The translations under genes were made by a program, and so were the position numbers. The notes beneath the pieces were generated by a model. The model had not been told where the DNA came from. It saw only the letters and a program-made list of their open reading frames with translations, and made no database searches. A stretch of DNA of 64,000 nucleotides from Bombyx mori. Lineage: Eukaryota > Arthropoda > Insecta > Lepidoptera > Bombycidae. The stretch is taken from the NCBI RefSeq assembly GCF_030269925.1, contig NC_085121.1:12045501-12109500 (forward strand), in the 5' to 3' direction. Below, piece after piece: positions 24,575-34,130 of this stretch. Each line of letters starts with the position of its first letter. Position 1 is the first letter of the stretch.

Positions 24575-25326
24575 CATTTATTGATACACAAGAGACATCA
24601 GCACTGAAGAAACTGTTAGTATAAAATTGCTTTTTTAAAGATATAAGCTTAAAATTTTAACGTTCAATTAAATTTTACTCGATTATTAATAATCTCCCAT
24701 AATTATCGTAATTGATGAAAACTGGATAAGAATTCAAACGTTTTTTTTTTAAATCATGCAGATCTCGTTAATTGCTTTTCAAAAATACTAATATTTTCCT
24801 TTCTATTCTAACTAATTTAATGAACAACACAATAGAACACAGTCGATCTTACAACATTAAATCTTTCATGTAAACTAAGAAATAACAAAAAAAAAAACTA
24901 AAATTCCTAATTATTATGTCTTATAAATATTTTTATTTTTTTACAATATCCAATAACGGTACATTTTATTTTAGCTTTAAATAGAAATACGACCACCAAT
25001 ATGTATTTTTATAGCACATAAATCTTTGGTAATGAGGAAATTGTAAATTTTCAGTAGAATCATTGGGTAAGACAGAGATGGCGACATAAAAAGAATTAAA
25101 CTTAAGTGGACGTGCACAAATGTCCTTTATAAATAAACTAATAAGTTTTATTTATGTTTGCCTGTGGTTTTTTATCGATCGCTAGCAGACGAAGGAAACG
25201 GCAAAAACGTAATGGCCGCCTGTGCCAATGTAAATACATTCACGGGCCGTAGGCTTAATTAAAACACTTTTACGGTTTAATCCTGTGTTTTTTTAAATGT
25301 TTTTCATTGTTATTTAAAACCGTAAA

Positions 25327-25576
25327 GTTTTTTTTTATTGCCTAGATGTGTGGACGAGCTCACAGCCCACCTGGTGTTAAGTGGTTACTCGAACCCATAG
25401 ACATCTACAACGTAAATGCGCCACACACCTTGACATATATAAGTTCTAAGGTCTCAGTATAGTAACAACGGCTGCCCCACCCTTCAAACCGAAACGCATT
25501 ACTGCTTCACGGCAGAAATAGGCAGGGTAGTGGTACCTACCCGTGCGCACTTACAAGAGGTCCTACCACCAGTAAA
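25327..25576 (-). mobile_element. SINE family A, 5'-truncated
   Basis: Well-preserved tail and body. It ends at the usual truncation point 'cctaccaccagtaa'. Confidence 0.8.
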
Positions 25577-25709
25577 TAAGTATTCGAAACGAAGGAATAT
25601 ATGGACGGAAGAAAGCAGTGGAATTGTCGTAACTTGAAAAATCCAACTTTACACCACATATATATTATTATAATCAGTTGATATAATCTTAAAGCCTATC
25701 TTATTATAT

Positions 25710-25972
25710 CGAGGGGTGAAAGACTATTTGGTTTAAGCGACATTTCACGTAATACGCGACATTTATCTTTGTAATTAAAGGTGCGTTTTATTTGGTATTA
25801 TATCGACAATTCAATGTTCTTAATTGAAATTAAATTAAATTTACTCTATTCAAATAGCTGAAGAAGTTTATTTGTTATGATATTTTTTTTCAAATCTTAA
25901 ACTTTAAACGGCCCTCTTGTAAAGTTGCGAAATGTCGCTTGAACCAAATAAATAGCCTTTCTCGCCTCGACG
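25710..25972 (+). mobile_element. MITE, terminal inverted repeat, copy 2, 8-bp target duplication
   Basis: TTATTATA lies on both sides (25702-25709 and 25973-25980). The inverted ends are 'tcgaggggtgaaagactatttggtttaagcgac' and, on the reverse strand, 'cgtcgaggcgagaaaggctatttatttggttcaagcgac'. An 8-bp duplication suits hAT-like MITEs. The superfamily is inferred. Confidence 0.7.
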
Positions 25973-25980
25973 TTATTATA

Positions 25981-26929
25981 AATACATACCAAATCTTAAC
26001 TTTCTATATCTAAAAATATAATAGCTATGAGATTTTGAAATAGTTTAATGGCTCTGGTGTAAAGAAACAAAAACAATTCTCAAGTAACAACAACACTTCC
26101 GTCGATATAAATATTGTACATTAACTGCAGTATCTATACAACTGTGTACTATAATACTTAACCTCAAAAAAGTCGCTTTTGATCGCGACAAACCTCTATA
26201 AAGTTTTCGGGAATCGCACACAATATTAAAACTATTTGTATGGTTAACTCTCGTATTTTTTTAAATTTTTTTTTGTCCTTATATTATTTCGAGTTTCAAT
26301 GAATAAATGAATTCATATTGACAGCACAATATTCAAATATCGACGAATAACAAACACAATGGTCGTCCGAGAAGACAACGGAATCTGTAAACAATTGGAA
26401 AGGTCGGAAGTAATATGGTGACAATACAAAGCAACGCGAGATTAGACTGTTTTTATTTTTTTTTTGTCATTAGGCAAACTAGCTCGACTCTTCAAATCGA
26501 AATACGTGACTTGTTCGCGATAAATAAGAAGGACGGTGTTATCCACAATTCACAATTCTCCCGTTCACTATTAAAAAACTGCGACCGTCTCGACCGCCAA
26601 AACTGACTTTATTCATAGCGACATAAGAGTTTTATTCGAATAAGCCCATCACGTTTCATGTTACTTTGCTTAAAACAAAATAATTTGTACTTTTAATAAC
26701 GCAGTATTTGATTTTAGATCGCCATCTCTGTCACATAAAACTTTTTATACAAAAAACAAACATACAACTATAATTTGTATCAAAAGACTCTATCGATATA
26801 TTTCATTACAAAAATCAAATGAACTATTATGTGATGTTTAAATCTATAGAATCTAAAGAAAATTAAAATAATTTTAACAAAAAAGCATCCAAAGGCACAG
26901 ATAATGCATTATTATTTATTTTACAATGA
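25981..26929. other. AT-rich intergenic DNA
   Basis: No supported gene. It runs up to the gypsy element's target site. Confidence 0.4.
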
Positions 26930-27354
26930 TATATGTCGACGCACCACTAATTATATGGAAAAATTAATTAATCAATCAAGATTAATTCCTAATTTAACAT
27001 GCGGCGTAATTATTGATTGTAATTATCACACGTGTAGTAAATATATTTCAGACTGATTGTTAATTTAAGCAAAATGCAATGTTATGGTTTGCTGTCACTT
27101 GGGCAGCAAACGATAACGTTGCATTTACCATTCGTCTTCAGAGGAATGTTTAATCATTTGCTAAATTCATTTCTTGATTTTTAAGCGACGTCTACTTGTT
27201 TAACACGATGTTTGGTTAAGATTAATGTTTTAAGGAACTCTGCCAGATTTTGTAATACGCGGAAACGATACCACGTGATTACGTTTGTAAGGATAGATTC
27301 AACTTTAGATTTAGTTAGTGACCTAAATTAGTTGTTTAAATTAATTTGTGATTT

Positions 27355-27623
27355 AACTATCAAGTTTGGAAAATTTAGAGTGAGTTTGCGTTTTAATAAT
27401 TTGTGAATTTGAAGTAATTTCCGTCTTGACAAGAGGGAGCCACCGAACTATCAAGTTTGGAAAATGTAGTGAGTTTGCGTTTTAATAATTTGTGAATTTG
27501 AAGTAATTTCCGTCTTGACAAGAGGGAGCCACCGAACTATCAAGTTTGGAAAATGTAGTGAGTTTGCGTTTTAATAATTTGTGAATTTGAAGTAATTTCC
27601 GACTTGACAAGAGGGAGCCACCG
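27355..27623 (+). repeat. three tandem 89-91 bp units in the LTR
   Basis: Units start at 27355, 27446 and 27535 with 'aactatcaagtttggaaaat' and end in 'gacaagagggagccaccg'. The first has two extra bases. The same three units occur in the 3' LTR (33578-33846), so the triplication predates this insertion. They lie upstream of the TATA box, where enhancer-like repeats are common in LTRs. Confidence 0.85.
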
Positions 27624-27751
27624 TTTTTGTTTTCGGGGTGGCGGCTTGTAATCAAGACGGAAAGACTTTCTTTCTGTGCTGCGCCTCGGCTGCGACCAGA
27701 CGCTCTGTGAGTACATACTGTTGCATTATTTTAAGGTTATTTTTAAGTGTG

Positions 27752-27759
27752 TATATAAG
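27752..27759 (+). promoter_or_regulatory. TATA box of the LTR promoter
   Basis: TATATAAG. A start about 30 bases downstream (about 27783) would leave a leader of only about 35 bases before the ATG at 27817. The start site is inferred. Confidence 0.5.
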
Positions 27760-27816
27760 TGCTAGGCGAAGTGTTGTAATTAAATAGTGTTAAACTATAA
27801 TTTGGTTTCGTTTGCG

Positions 27817-30800
27817 ATGAGTGAGCCTTGTGATGGAGTTGGTGGCGTCAGTTTATCTGACGTCACCTTTTCCAAAAATTCTCCGGAGGTCGGTGCGCCG
27901 TCATCAGAAGTGGGATCACCTCCCACTTCTGCTCGCCCTTCTGGCTCGGTTAACAAAAATATGAACACTTCTGTTGATGGGGTGCCGGCTGATTTTTTCA
28001 CTCAGATGTTGCAAATGATGAAACACGTGTCGGATCGTATGACGTCGCAATCAGATATTTCAAAAGTGAGAATAAATGACGTGTTTTTGCCGTCATACGA
28101 TCCAGACGCTAATGTTGGGGTTAGAGAATGGTGTCAACATGTGACCACAGCTATGGAAACTTACAACCTGAGCGATTATGAAGTCCGGATGAAGGCTGGT
28201 AGTTTGCTTAAGGGTCGCGCAAGGTTGTGGGTTGACAATTGGCTGGTGTCCACCACCACGTGGCAAGAATTGCGTGATGTTTTAATTTCGACTTTTGAAC
28301 CGGAAAACCGATATTCACGCGATGTTGTGCGTTTTAGAGAACATACTTACGATAATTCTAAAGACATCGCTCAGTTCTTATCACAAGCTTGGGTTTTATG
28401 GAGACGTATTACTAAAGATAAGTTGTCGAATGATGACGCGGTTGAGGCTGTTATCGGTTGCATTGGGGATGAGCGCCTGAGAATCGAATTGTTAAATGCG
28501 CGAGCTACATCTGTCCCAGAACTTATTTCAGTGGCCTCATCTATAAAAAGTGTTAAACGTCCTCATCCCAATGCATCGATACCGCATCAGAGTGTCGCAA
28601 AGCGCCCACGTTTTGATAAGACACCGGGCTTTTGCCAAATCTGTAAAAGGTCGGGTCACGATACGCGTGATTGCCGATACCGCGACAAACCTGAAGGCCC
28701 TCAGCCGCGACAACAGGATGGTAAAACTACTCCTCCAGGTGTTGGTAGACCGACATGTACGTTTTGTTCAAGGTTGGGTCATACTTATCAAACGTGTTAC
28801 AAGCGAGAACGTGCAGTTGTTTCTAATGTCAATTGTGTGGGGACGTCAAAATTAAATGCGATGCCAGTTGTTGTAGGAGGTTTCAAAATAAATGCAATTT
28901 TTGATAGTGGAGCCGAATGTTCAGTCATTCGTGAATCTGTAGCTGCAAAGTTGCCGGGAAAACGCGTTGATAGGGTTAGTTATTTGAAAGCTCTCGGTCA
29001 ATTTACGGTTGTCTCGCTTTCAACATTAACAACAGTTTGCATAGTCGACAACTTGCGCGTAGAACTAGAGTTTCACGTCGTTTCCGATATTGAAGTGAGC
29101 TCTGATATTTTGATAGGCATTAATTTGATAGAAAATACGAACCTAAGCGTTGTTGTAAATTCACGAGGTGCAATGCTGGTTCATCAACCGATCATTTACC
29201 ACATGCGATCTCAAAGCCCAAAATTTGGCAAATTAGATTGTGACTTAACCAATGACAATCAGATTAGCGAGTTAAAAATATTGCTGAACAAGTTCGAACA
29301 CTTGTTTATTCATGGCTACCCGCATACGCGAGTTAATACGGGTGAGCTAGAGATTCGATTAAAGGACGAAAGTAAGACAGTGGAGCGTAGGCCCTATCGG
29401 CTTAGTCCAGTTGAACGGGAAAAAGTTCGCGATATCGTTAACGAATTGCTTGAGCATAAAATAATTCGGGAAAGTAAATCTCCTTTTGCAAGCCCAATAA
29501 TTATAGTTAAAAAGAAAAACGGCAAAGATCGTATGTGTGTAGACTACCGAGAGTTAAATAGGAATACCGTCAGGGACCATTATCCCTTACCGATAATCTC
29601 AGACCAAATAGACCAACTGGCCGGGGGTATTTATTTCACCACAATTGACATGGCAGCTGGGTTTCATCAGATACCTATTTCGGAGGGATCAATTGAAAAG
29701 ACTGCTTTTGTAACTCCCGATGGTTTATATGAATACCTAACTATGCCATTTGGACTTTGCAACGCGGTGTCAGTCTACCAGCGCTGCATTAATAGGGCTC
29801 TCTCTCATCTCACGAGCTCACCAGACCAAGTGTGCCAGGTCTATGTCGATGATGTGCTCTCAAAGTGTAAAGATTTTGATCAGGGCTTATCCCATATTGA
29901 ACGCATATTGATTGCTCTACAAGAAGCTGGCTTTTCTATTAACGTTGATAAAACCGCCTTCTTTAAACGCTCCATCGAGTACTTGGGCAATATAATTGCC
30001 GACGGGCAGGTCAGCCCTAGCCCAAGAAAGGTGGAGGCTTTAACGAAGGCACCAATCCCGAAAACTGTCAAACAAGTTAGACAATTCAATGGCCTGGCTG
30101 GATATTTCAGACGTTTCATTCCCAACTTCTCGCGAGTTATGGCGCCTTTATATGAACTCACTAAGAACGATACGACATGGGAATGGAACGAAAGGCATGA
30201 CGAAGCTAGGGATTATATTGTCAAACATCTGTCTACTGCGCCTACCCTTACGCTATTCCAGGAAGACGCACCCATCGAACTCTACACGGACGCCAGCAGC
30301 ATCGGCTACGGGGCAGTGTTAGTGCAGACATTCGCGGGTCGCCAACATCCAGTCGCGTACATGAGCCAGCGCACCACCGACGCCGAGAGCCGCTACCACT
30401 CTTACGAACTTGAAACGTTGGCGGTCGTAAGAGCAATTAAGCATTTTCGGCATTACCTCTACGGCCGAAAATTCAAGGTAATAACCGACTGTAATGCTCT
30501 CAAGGCCTCCAAAAACAAAAAGGACTTGCTTCCGCGTATCCATCGGTGGTGGGCGTTTTTGCAAAACTACGAATTCGAGGTGGAGTATAGGAAAGGTGAG
30601 CGATTACAGCACGCAGACTTTTTCAGTAGAAACCCTTGCAGCGAGATGTCAGTTAACGTTATGACTCGAGATATGGAATGGCTGCAGATTGAGCAGCACC
30701 GCGACGACGTGCTACGCCCAATGATGGAGAGTATAACATCTGGCGATTTCATCGAAGGCTATGTCATGGAAGATGGCATACTTAAGAAAATGCTCACAGA

Positions 30801-32013
30801 TCCTATACTCGGCATACATAAACCAATTGTAGTGCCTAAGTCTTTCCAGTGGAGCTTGATAAACTCCTTCCACGTGACACTGCAGCACCCAGGATGGGAG
30901 AAAACTCTGCAGAAGCTACGAGAAACGTACTGGTTTGACAAGATGAACTCGGCTGTTAGACGTTTTGTAGACCATTGTGTTATATGTAGAACCTCGAAAG
31001 GACCATCTGGTTCTATACAAGCGCAGCTCCATCCGATCCAGAAACCCACGGCAGCGTTCCAGGTCATTCATATGGACATCACAGGAGAATTGGGCACGAG
31101 AAACTCCGAAGGACAAGATGAGTACGTAATTGTTGCTATTGACGCATTCACGAAATACATATTACTGAGCTATTCCAATGACAAGAGCCCGAGCAGTACA
31201 CTCGCGGCACTCAAGCGTGTCATTCACCTGTTTGGCACCCCGGTACAAGTGGTGGTTGATGGCGGTCGGGAGTTTCTCGGCGAGTTCAAAGTCTACACTG
31301 ACCGCATAGGGATTGACGTGCATTCAACTGCGCCAGGAACAAGCCGAGCAAACGGACAGGTCGAAAGGGTCATGGGCACATTGAAAAATGCTCTTACCAT
31401 GATCAAAAACTACAGTACTCAAGACTGGCAGACGGCGCTGGAAGCTTTACAGCTCGCTTTCAACTGCACGCCACATCGAGTGACAGGAGTAGCTCCGCTC
31501 ACTCTCCTGACCCGCCGACAACATTGCATACCGCCAGAGTTACTAAGGTTGGTGAATATTGAGAACGAATGCATAGATTTTGATCTGCTCGAGCAACACG
31601 TACGACAGAAAATGATTGATGCGGCGCAATACAACAAGCAACGCTTCGACAGAGGCAAGGCGAAATTGCGCCCATTTCAACGAGGTGACTACGTACTCGT
31701 CAAGAACAATCCTCGTAACCAGACATCCCTCGACCTCAAATACAGTGAGCCGTATGAAGTATGCAGAATCCTGGACAACGATCGGTACATCATCAAGCGA
31801 GTGACCGGCAGAGGGCGCCCTCGTAAAGTCGCCCACGACCAGTTGCGCCGAGCGCCCCAGCCCGGCGAGCAGGACACCGTGTCGACGGACAGTGTAGAGG
31901 ACCCCGAGCGACAACCGGCGAGCGTGCCGGCCGACGAGACTGAAACAGATGCCACATCTCGGCCCCAGCCCCTGCCGTCTACCTCGCGAGCTGCCCAGGC
32001 CTTGGATGCTTAA
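27817..32013 (+). CDS. gag-pol: gag-pol polyprotein of the gypsy element
   Basis: One uninterrupted frame of 1,398 codons from ATG 27817 (context TTTGCGATGAGT); an in-frame ATG at 27787 would add ten residues but lies almost on the predicted cap site. Order of domains: gag with two CCHC zinc knuckles (C273-C276-H281-C286 and C314-C317-H322-C327); aspartic protease with DSGA at about 363; reverse transcriptase with YVDD at 676-679; RNase H starting at TDAS (D825); integrase with an HHCC finger (HPGW...HCVIC) and catalytic D1087, D1148 and E1183, the last two 34 residues apart. A basic C-terminal region (DYVLVKNN...) follows, then an acidic, proline-rich tail. Gag and pol share one frame, so no frameshift is needed. 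No stop or missing catalytic residue is seen, so it may be functional. It lies about 1.4 kb downstream of the HS6ST stop codon, in the opposite orientation. Confidence 0.95.
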   Translation: MSEPCDGVGGVSLSDVTFSKNSPEVGAPSSEVGSPPTSARPSGSVNKNMNTSVDGVPADFFTQMLQMMKHVSDRMTSQSDISKVRINDVFLPSYDPDANVGVREWCQHVTTAMETYNLSDYEVRMKAGSLLKGRARLWVDNWLVSTTTWQELRDVLISTFEPENRYSRDVVRFREHTYDNSKDIAQFLSQAWVLWRRITKDKLSNDDAVEAVIGCIGDERLRIELLNARATSVPELISVASSIKSVKRPHPNASIPHQSVAKRPRFDKTPGFCQICKRSGHDTRDCRYRDKPEGPQPRQQDGKTTPPGVGRPTCTFCSRLGHTYQTCYKRERAVVSNVNCVGTSKLNAMPVVVGGFKINAIFDSGAECSVIRESVAAKLPGKRVDRVSYLKALGQFTVVSLSTLTTVCIVDNLRVELEFHVVSDIEVSSDILIGINLIENTNLSVVVNSRGAMLVHQPIIYHMRSQSPKFGKLDCDLTNDNQISELKILLNKFEHLFIHGYPHTRVNTGELEIRLKDESKTVERRPYRLSPVEREKVRDIVNELLEHKIIRESKSPFASPIIIVKKKNGKDRMCVDYRELNRNTVRDHYPLPIISDQIDQLAGGIYFTTIDMAAGFHQIPISEGSIEKTAFVTPDGLYEYLTMPFGLCNAVSVYQRCINRALSHLTSSPDQVCQVYVDDVLSKCKDFDQGLSHIERILIALQEAGFSINVDKTAFFKRSIEYLGNIIADGQVSPSPRKVEALTKAPIPKTVKQVRQFNGLAGYFRRFIPNFSRVMAPLYELTKNDTTWEWNERHDEARDYIVKHLSTAPTLTLFQEDAPIELYTDASSIGYGAVLVQTFAGRQHPVAYMSQRTTDAESRYHSYELETLAVVRAIKHFRHYLYGRKFKVITDCNALKASKNKKDLLPRIHRWWAFLQNYEFEVEYRKGERLQHADFFSRNPCSEMSVNVMTRDMEWLQIEQHRDDVLRPMMESITSGDFIEGYVMEDGILKKMLTDPILGIHKPIVVPKSFQWSLINSFHVTLQHPGWEKTLQKLRETYWFDKMNSAVRRFVDHCVICRTSKGPSGSIQAQLHPIQKPTAAFQVIHMDITGELGTRNSEGQDEYVIVAIDAFTKYILLSYSNDKSPSSTLAALKRVIHLFGTPVQVVVDGGREFLGEFKVYTDRIGIDVHSTAPGTSRANGQVERVMGTLKNALTMIKNYSTQDWQTALEALQLAFNCTPHRVTGVAPLTLLTRRQHCIPPELLRLVNIENECIDFDLLEQHVRQKMIDAAQYNKQRFDRGKAKLRPFQRGDYVLVKNNPRNQTSLDLKYSEPYEVCRILDNDRYIIKRVTGRGRPRKVAHDQLRRAPQPGEQDTVSTDSVEDPERQPASVPADETETDATSRPQPLPSTSRAAQALDA
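27904..27916 (+). promoter_or_regulatory. primer-binding site, tRNA-Leu type
   Basis: TCAGAAGTGGGAT directly abuts the LTR end. As I recall tRNA-Leu 3' ends, this is complementary to the segment starting about five bases in from the CCA terminus, as described for the mdg3/micropia group. It is read as codons of gag. Confidence 0.7.
27905..27931 (+). other. perfect hairpin overlapping the primer-binding site
   Basis: CAGAAGTGGGA - TCACC - TCCCACTTCTG: an 11-bp perfect stem with a 5-base loop. The left stem is most of the primer-binding site. Confidence 0.7.
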
Positions 32014-33156
32014 TGGTTAGTTTTATATTTCTTACTGCTATCCTGATAGTTACTTAAAATGTTTACCAATTTATGAGAAAGCCAGTATCAACATCAGCAG
32101 TAAGATCCAGCCGTTGGCCTATGTCTTTGTTGACGGGTCGACCATTATTAAAAGTAAGCCTGTACATTACCCCTATCCTATTTTCCTTCATTGAACCAAT
32201 TTCAGAGCCCCTGTGGACCACGGTCAAAATAAATAAGGCCTAGGCCACAGCATCGTCCTTCCTAAATCCTTTAGAGCCCCTGTGGACCACGGCGTACGAG
32301 ACCGCTCAGCGCCACAGCATCATTCCCATGTGAGCTCTTCATTACGCTATTTATTTTCAGAGCCTCTGTGGACCACGGTCATAAATATAAGGCCCAGGCC
32401 ACAGCATCGACCTTCCTAATCCTTTAGAGCCCCTGTGGACCACGGCGTATGAGACCGCTCAGCACCACAGCATCAAAACCCTCATACGCCTAAACAAAAG
32501 GCAAGTAAAAAAAAAAAAAAAAAAAAACATTACTTTTCAGAGCCTCTGGGGACCACGGTCAAAATGATTGACTATGACTGTTGCTAACTTTGACCGACTT
32601 AGGCCTAGGCCCCAGCATCGTCCTAGTTCCCACTTCCATTAGAGCCCCTGTGGACCACGGCGTTCGAGACCGCTCAGCGCCACAGCATCAATCCTGTCTA
32701 CGAGAAATCAAATCGTGCAATTATGCGTGGAGCATTTGTATCGATATATCTACGAGTACATAAATCGTGCGAGTAAGCGTGGAGCATTACAAGCACTTCA
32801 ATATCATCGCTCACCTTCCATGTACAGCATTCCTATACTTATAACAATTTTGTATAAAGCCTCTCAATCTTTATTCTGTGCTTTTCATCTTACTATTTAA
32901 CATACTTGTGTGTATGAACTTTATGGTACAAAAGCTAGCTGATAACTAGGATTGTTGAAATCGGTTATCAAAGAAAAATAGTACGACAATTTTATTATCA
33001 TTACAGTAGTGACGTTGTTTCATTTTGAAAAGCGCCAGCCACAAACAAGTTGTCAGCTAGTGTACCGGTGGACGGATACCTAGCTCAAAGAAATTACTTT
33101 TCATTTTCAGACCCGCGACTGGTGCAGAGCACGCACACTGTCTCGCAGAATGGCCG
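32014..33156 (+). other. non-coding 3' region of the retrotransposon
   Basis: About 1.1 kb with no long frame and therefore no envelope gene. The first part holds the hairpin array (32203-32690), with an A20 run at 32508-32527. A short duplication ('atcgtgc....gcgtggagcatt' twice) lies at about 32712-32790. I see no purine-rich tract directly before the 3' LTR; the last bases are 'tctcgcagaatggccg'. Confidence 0.6.
32203..32690 (+). repeat. three tandem pairs of hairpin-forming repeats
   Basis: Six units begin with AGAGCC(C/T)CTGTGGACCACGG and end with (C)CACAGCATC. They come as alternating types: alpha (32203, 32359, 32539; inner part ending AAGGCCTAGG-like) and beta (32271, 32426, 32641; inner part CGAGACCGCTCAGC). 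The ends CTGTGG and CCACAG pair in each. In the third alpha unit both sides change to CTGGGG and CCCCAG, so pairing is kept. The function is unknown. A packaging, export or insulator role is only a guess. Confidence 0.8.
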
Positions 33157-34126
33157 TGTCGACGCACCACTAATTATATGGAAAAATTAATTAATCAATC
33201 AAGATTAATTCCTAATTTAACATGCGGCGTAATTATTGATTGTAATTATCACACGTGTAGTAAATATATTTCAGACTGATTGTTAATTTAAGCAAAATGC
33301 AATGTTATGGTTTGCTGTCACTTGGGCAGCAAACGATAACGTTGCATTTACCATTCGTCTTCAGAGGAATGTTTAATCATTTGCTAAATTCATTTCTTGA
33401 TTTTTAAGCGACGTCTACTTGTTTAACACGATGTTTGGTTAAGATTAATGTTTTAAGGAACTCTGCCAGATTTTGTAATACGCGGAAACGATACCACGTG
33501 ATTACGTTTGTAAGGATAGATTCAACTTTAGATTTAGTTAGTGACCTAAATTAGTTGTTTAAATTAATTTGTGATTTAACTATCAAGTTTGGAAAATTTA
33601 GAGTGAGTTTGCGTTTTAATAATTTGTGAATTTGAAGTAATTTCCGTCTTGACAAGAGGGAGCCACCGAACTATCAAGTTTGGAAAATGTAGTGAGTTTG
33701 CGTTTTAATAATTTGTGAATTTGAAGTAATTTCCGTCTTGACAAGAGGGAGCCACCGAACTATCAAGTTTGGAAAATGTAGTGAGTTTGCGTTTTAATAA
33801 TTTGTGAATTTGAAGTAATTTCCGACTTGACAAGAGGGAGCCACCGTTTTTGTTTTCGGGGTGGCGGCTTGTAATCAAGACGGAAAGACTTTCTTTCTGT
33901 GCTGCGCCTCGGCTGCGACCAGACGCTCTGTGAGTACATACTGTTGCATTATTTTAAGGTTATTTTTAAGTGTGTATATAAGTGCTAGGCGAAGTGTTGT
34001 AATTAAATAGTGTTAAACTATAATTTGGTTTCGTTTGCGATGAGTGAGCCTTGTGATGGAGTTGGTGGCGTCAGTTTATCTGACGTCACCTTTTCCAAAA
34101 ATTCTCCGGAGGTCGGTGCGCCGTCA
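33157..34126 (+). repeat. 3' LTR
   Basis: 970 bp, same ends and internal triplication as the 5' LTR. It carries its own TATA box (33975-33982) and the first 29 codons of gag-pol, which run on into flanking DNA for a 61-codon open frame from 34010. Confidence 0.92.
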
Positions 34127-34130
34127 TATA

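Larger units (their letters stand above)
26934..27903 (+). repeat. 5' LTR
   Basis: 970 bp, TG...CA, identical in length to the 3' LTR (constant offset 6223). It contains a TATA box, three tandem copies of an 89-91 bp unit, and near its end the gag-pol start codon. Confidence 0.92.
26934..34126 (+). mobile_element. complete gypsy-class LTR retrotransposon, mdg3/micropia-like
   Basis: The element is 7,193 bp with two 970-bp direct repeats (26934-27903 and 33157-34126). Both start TG and end CA, and TATA flanks both sides (26930-26933 and 34127-34130), a 4-bp target duplication. Order: LTR, primer-binding site, one gag-pol frame, hairpin array, LTR. There is no envelope gene. By eye the two LTRs show no differences along the stretches I compared, so the insertion is recent. 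I place it near mdg3/micropia from the integrase and primer-binding site; that placement is from memory. Confidence 0.92.

Noticed and set aside
29880..31955. Minus-strand frames of 60-123 codons
   Set aside because: All lie antisense to the gag-pol frame and have no independent support.
32203..32690. CRISPR-like array
   Set aside because: Repeat spacing is irregular, spacers are related to each other, and the array is inside a retrotransposon.
32014..33156. Envelope gene, which would make the element an errantivirus
   Set aside because: No long frame, signal peptide or fusion-like segment exists between the gag-pol stop and the 3' LTR.
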